A DNA stretch of 64,000 nucleotides from Butyrivibrio sp. NC2007 (GTDB lineage Bacteria; Bacillota; Clostridia; Lachnospirales; Lachnospiraceae). Of the stretch, positions 61,009 to 64,000 are shown one piece after another. The stretch's first letter is position 1, and each line of letters begins with the position of its first letter. The notes beneath the pieces were generated by a model. It saw nothing but the letters and a program-made list of their open reading frames with translations, was not told the origin of the DNA and did no database searches. The position numbers and the translations under genes were made by a program. Where the stretch lies: NCBI RefSeq assembly GCF_000421405.1, contig NZ_ATWY01000009.1:62001-126000 (forward strand), in the 5' to 3' direction.

Positions 61009-61844
61009 TCAAGGATCCTCCTGACCATCTTCTCTGCATCATCCACAGTAAGCGTAACCTCACCGTCATATATCTTTTCCCTGATGAGCTCTGCTGAAAG
61101 CTCGGTTACTCTTGGCACGTTTATGCCAAGGTCCTTGAAGGTGTTGATGGATGCTGCCATATCTCTCGGGGTTCCGTAAAAGGCAACCTTGCCTTTATCA
61201 AGAACCATCATATGTTTAACATACTCGCAAAGGAGCATGATCTTTTGCTCGACAATAATTACAGTGATGCCCTTCTCTCTGTTAAGGGCAGTAAGTATCT
61301 TAAAGATCTCTCTGCTGCTCTCGGGGTCCAGCTCACCTGTGGGCTCATCCAGAACTATCACTTCAGGTTCAAGCGCAAGCATTGATGCTATTGCCACCTT
61401 CTGCTTCTGACCTCCTGAGAGGCTTGAAATCTCACGGTCACGAAGGTCTTCTATTCCAAGCTCGTGCAAGACTCTGTCTACGCGCGCCCCAATCTCTTCG
61501 TGTGGAACGCCGAAGTTCTCAAGTCCGAAAAGTATCTCATCTTCCACAACCGAAGCCACCATCTGCGAATCGATATCCTGGAAGACCTCTCCGACCTTCC
61601 TTGCAAATTCCTCGGCCGGATGTTCAGCAGTATCAACACCGTCAATGGTCACTGCTCCGTAAAAATCTCCCTTTATCTTCTGGGGAATTATTCCGTTTAA
61701 TGCGAAGGTAAACGTAGTTTTACCGGCACCTGAAGTGCCGGTAATTCCTACGAAATCTCCGTCTGCGATCTCGATATTTATGTCATCGAGTGCTGCTGTT
61801 TTACTGTTCTTATAGACAAAACCTAAATTCTTAACTGAAATCAT
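61005..61844 (-). CDS. ECF transporter ATPase EcfA1-type
   Basis: A 279-residue ABC ATPase: Walker A GTSGAGKTT, Q-loop VFQDIDSQM, signature LSGGQKQKVAI, Walker B VIVLDEPTGE. Its normal signature complements the degenerate one of the partner ATPase. ATGA overlap with the S-component gene. Confidence 0.93.
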   Translation of the reverse strand: MISVKNLGFVYKNSKTAALDDINIEIADGDFVGITGTSGAGKTTFTFALNGIIPQKIKGDFYGAVTIDGVDTAEHPAEEFARKVGEVFQDIDSQMVASVVEDEILFGLENFGVPHEEIGARVDRVLHELGIEDLRDREISSLSGGQKQKVAIASMLALEPEVIVLDEPTGELDPESSREIFKILTALNREKGITVIIVEQKIMLLCEYVKHMMVLDKGKVAFYGTPRDMAASINTFKDLGINVPRVTELSAELIREKIYDGEVTLTVDDAEKMVRRILE

Positions 61845-62401
61845 TCTTCTTCCTTATTTCCCATAACTTTATTAACCGGAATACTGAGTACTGTAACAAT
61901 GACCATGTTGAGAAGTGCTGTCACAATAGTTACAATAGCCATGCTTACAAACTGTGCTCCGGGCATCGGCTTAGCATAGGTAAGTGCTGCGAGTCCGACA
62001 AATGCGAATCCTGAGATAAGTGTTGCCAGGAATGTGCAGACAACGGGCTTAACATACTTGGGAAGTGCAAGCCTTATAAGCAGGCACATAGCGATTGCTC
62101 CAAGTGTCTCAGAGCCAAGTCCAAGCCATGGCATTGATGTTCCGATCTGTGAGATTGCGCCTGATATAAGACCGATAGCTGCTGCCTCTTTGAGGTTAGG
62201 CTTGATGATGAAAATAGCCAGGCAGTATGTTGCGATCAGGAAGTTAGGGTGCATGTTACCAAGTGCAATAACTCCCGCAAACATACGAAGAACGATGCCT
62301 ACTGCCATCATAACTCCAACCAGGATGAGGTTTCTTGTGTTAGCAAGTCCCTTCTTTTCCTCAACCAATACTTCTCTTTTTGCTGTGCTCTGTACGTCCA
62401 T
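61841..62401 (-). CDS. ECF substrate-specificity component, TrpP-like
   Basis: A 186-residue protein with six hydrophobic segments, similar to the TrpP tryptophan transporter family (VGIVLRMFAGVIALGNMHPN; NLKEAAAIGLISGAISQIGT). It binds the substrate and docks with EcfT-EcfA. The T-box leader upstream reads a Trp codon, which independently supports tryptophan or a close relative. AAGGAGG precedes the ATG. First gene of the S-A-A-T-LarA operon. Confidence 0.85.
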   Translation of the reverse strand: MDVQSTAKREVLVEEKKGLANTRNLILVGVMMAVGIVLRMFAGVIALGNMHPNFLIATYCLAIFIIKPNLKEAAAIGLISGAISQIGTSMPWLGLGSETLGAIAMCLLIRLALPKYVKPVVCTFLATLISGFAFVGLAALTYAKPMPGAQFVSMAIVTIVTALLNMVIVTVLSIPVNKVMGNKEEE

Positions 62402-62464
62402 TTTTAATCCTCCTTGCCGTCTGTGCGGCTATCAAAATGTGTTGGTACAGGGAACGCGTTTTTT

Positions 62465-62738
62465 TTGTAATAAAAAAGCCTGTCCCTGTATGAAGTTTCA
62501 TACAAGGACAGGACTGTTATCCTGCGGTGCCACCTTGCTTATCGGATGATCCGATCTCTCATGAGAAAGCCAACACTTCCTCTACTCTGTAACGGGAGTT
62601 CCCGTCGAATACTACTAAGGCTATCGCCCTTTCGCTTCGCCCTCAAAAGTCCATTCCTTCATCCATCCACTGCATCCTCTCACCACTGGATACTCTCTGT
62701 GAGCTTCAAAAATGAAGTACTCTTCTTTCTCATTGGTT
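62465..62738 (-). ncRNA. T-box leader, probably tryptophan-responsive
   Basis: The leader of the ECF operon. Minus-strand landmarks: AGAGAG and GGTGAGAG in Stem I, a candidate specifier UGG (complement of 62651-62653) in GAATGGACTTTT, the T-box AAGGTGGCACCGC (62524-62536) and a terminator stem of about 14 bp with six U (62472-62512). Uncharged tRNA binding would favour the antiterminator. UGG means Trp, in line with the TrpP-like S component; AUG one base upstream is a less likely reading. Confidence 0.9.
62472..62512 (-). terminator. Regulated terminator of the T-box leader
   Basis: On the minus strand CCTGTCCTTGTATGAA and TCATACAGGGACAGG pair, followed by CTTTTTTA. This is the terminator alternative to the T-box antiterminator. 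Confidence 0.92.
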
Positions 62739-62744
62739 TAGCAA

Positions 62745-62773
62745 ATTGTAGCACTAAAGTGATTGAGCGTCAA
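62745..62773 (-). promoter_or_regulatory. Promoter of the T-box/ECF/LarA operon
   Basis: TTGACG, exactly 17 bases, TACAAT on the minus strand; the -35 box starts 2 bp past the stop codon of the HipA-fold gene. Confidence 0.85.
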
Positions 62774-62774
62774 C

Positions 62775-63584
62775 CTATTTCGAAAAGAGATATCCATACT
62801 TTCTTCTTGTCTGAAGTATTATCTCTTTAACGCGCTCTTTTTCCTGCGTACTGTAATCCGATAAGCCTTTAATGGCCGAATCAACATCTTTTTCCGAGTA
62901 GGTAAAAGAGATATTGTTTCCGTACAGTTTCTCTGAAATCTCGAGCTGTTCTTCAAAGGTTTCGCCAAAAGTCTTGGGCCTTACCTGCCAAATCTGTTCA
63001 TAGACATCCCGGCCCAACGGATAATCCATTTTGGTATCCGAAAGCAGAGCTCCTCCGTTATCAAATATCGGACATAAACGGAACTCTTTTCTATCATTCA
63101 TAAGAACCGCCATATTGTGAGTGTGCCTGTCCTCATTAAGGAAGAGCGCATCCAAAGTAAGAAGCCTGTTCATGTAAGGGCCGAAATCACTAATGCCGGT
63201 AATCCTCTCTGTCTGACCAACGATAAGTCTCAGTCTTTCAGTATGATCAGCAGTGCTATAGATCATCTTATTAAGAGACGTTCCATATGTCTGTAAAAAG
63301 AGCCTCTCCAGGGTGATGAGTTTCCATCCGTCGGTAAAGTCCGGGCTTTTACATCCCCTGTATATGTTGTCATTGTATTCTATGGATTCCTGCTCGTAGT
63401 CGGTAAACTCTTTTTCATCAAGAGAAGACTTATGCAAAAGAGCTGATACAACACACTCAGCCAGTCCCTCATAGCCCAGGTTATCAGCCTTGTACCAGAA
63501 TCCGTCTCTTTCGAATTTCAGCTGGTTTCCCTTAGATGACTTCCGATCTGTAGTTTTAATATCCTCATCAAACAGCTTCACCAT
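62775..63584 (-). CDS. HipA-fold (CtkA-like) kinase
   Basis: A 269-residue protein with the HipA C-terminal kinase core: NEDRHTHNMAVL (catalytic Asp, Asn) and PIFDNGGALLSD (Mg-binding Asp). It lacks the HipA N-terminal subdomain 1, which may be carried by the partner gene. Such kinases phosphorylate proteins such as tRNA synthetases or eukaryote-like targets; the target here is unknown. Three bases separate it from the gene upstream. Confidence 0.85.
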   Translation of the reverse strand: MVKLFDEDIKTTDRKSSKGNQLKFERDGFWYKADNLGYEGLAECVVSALLHKSSLDEKEFTDYEQESIEYNDNIYRGCKSPDFTDGWKLITLERLFLQTYGTSLNKMIYSTADHTERLRLIVGQTERITGISDFGPYMNRLLTLDALFLNEDRHTHNMAVLMNDRKEFRLCPIFDNGGALLSDTKMDYPLGRDVYEQIWQVRPKTFGETFEEQLEISEKLYGNNISFTYSEKDVDSAIKGLSDYSTQEKERVKEIILQTRRKYGYLFSK

Positions 63585-63587
63585 ATA

Positions 63588-64000
63588 TCATCTCTCTATT
63601 CTTATCCAGAAATCATCGTCCGCCATGCGACCCTCAGTCTTTTCTATAATCATGATGGGGTCATAGAACGGTATGTCCAGTTTCTTGAGTTCAAGTTTTA
63701 GCTTGTCCCTGGTTTCAGGAAAACATCTTGATCTGACAAATTCCTCATATTCCTCATAAGTGGGTTCAGTGTTCACACCCATAGCCCGATACAGCGGATT
63801 GGAAATGAAATTGTGAACTTCAACCTTCCGTTCCATCTCATCCACATCAATTATCGAACAGACAAAGCTGTGATACATGTACCATAGTCTCAATTTATAT
63901 TTTTTCTCAGGCACCAGTATCTTCTGCGGAAGATCATGGTTTTTGATGAGCATGTCCGCAATCAGAGTGATAGGTCCCGTTATCTCATCATCTGAATACT
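63588..64000 (-). CDS. Partner protein of the HipA-fold kinase, cut by the window edge
   Basis: An acidic, Trp/Tyr-rich protein. An ATG at 63953 opens a 121-residue frame, but the frame stays open to the window edge with coding-like sequence (SDDEITGPITLIADML), so the real start is probably beyond 64000. Found directly upstream of a HipA-fold kinase, an arrangement recurrent in Lachnospiraceae. Function unknown; an N-terminal subdomain or antitoxin-like role is possible. Confidence 0.65.
   Translation of the reverse strand, partial: YSDDEITGPITLIADMLIKNHDLPQKILVPEKKYKLRLWYMYHSFVCSIIDVDEMERKVEVHNFISNPLYRAMGVNTEPTYEEYEEFVRSRCFPETRDKLKLELKKLDIPFYDPIMIIEKTEGRMADDDFWIRIER

Overview
The window looks like chromosome from a motile, plant-polysaccharide-degrading Lachnospiraceae bacterium, most like Butyrivibrio or Pseudobutyrivibrio. 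This is inferred from the gene families only: many glycoside hydrolases without signal peptides, GPH-type sugar symporters, a Firmicutes class III fructose-1,6-bisphosphatase, T-box and CIRCE control, TTG/GTG starts with strong AGGAGG sites, and a reversed-domain-order GH3. No rRNA, tRNA, transposase, prophage or CRISPR array was found.

Layout. 1-9.6 kb: an aminothiazoline-carboxylate-hydrolase-family protein, an unrecognised ParB-like protein, an alpha/beta hydrolase with a Cys nucleophile, a GH115 alpha-glucuronidase with a palindromic repeat translated inside it, a MATE exporter, and a two-gene lipid module (PlsC-like acyltransferase plus a PAP2-acyltransferase fusion). 9.7-17.3 kb: a beta-glucuronide operon (GPH symporter, TM2 protein, GH2 beta-glucuronidase, GH3, HAD phosphatase) divergent from an AraC regulator. 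17.4-26.5 kb: a second glycan operon (GPH symporter, membrane-anchored reversed GH3, small membrane protein, lipoprotein, GH43) divergent from a LytTR/GHKL two-component system. 26.6-36.2 kb: esterase, GH78 alpha-rhamnosidase, GH2, iron alcohol dehydrogenase, MFS exporter, GNAT. 36.4-48.6 kb: a rhamnogalacturonan-I locus (ATPase-less ABC importer, AraC, GH105, GH112 phosphorylase, CE12 esterase with SLH-like repeats, GH28, RhaM). 48.6-58 kb: a chemoreceptor, a 70-residue protein with a FliM-like CheY-binding motif, fbp, nth, a DUF6171-like protein and clpB under CIRCE. 58-64 kb: a tryptophan-type T-box leader driving a complete ECF transporter and a LarA-family nickel racemase, then a HipA-fold kinase and its partner, which runs off the window.

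The carbohydrate loci fit together. GH115 and beta-glucuronidase remove (methyl)glucuronic acid from xylan side chains. GH78, GH28, GH105, CE12, GH112 and RhaM cover rhamnogalacturonan debranching, cleavage and phosphorolysis, and the rhamnose then enters catabolism. Most of these enzymes lack export signals, so oligosaccharides are probably imported and cut inside the cell.

The most unusual non-gene structure is a dispersed family of 27-29 bp palindrome-ended units with a GGGGACG core at 13 places, usually arranged with a 33-35 bp period. They sit at gene 3' ends, supply stop codons for at least three genes, encode the C-terminal tail of GH78, and interrupt GH115 in frame. Two other hairpin-repeat families occur: three units at 5669-5861 and eight diverged, covarying units at 54312-54819. 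The strongest candidate for an undescribed system is the T-box/ECF/LarA operon.
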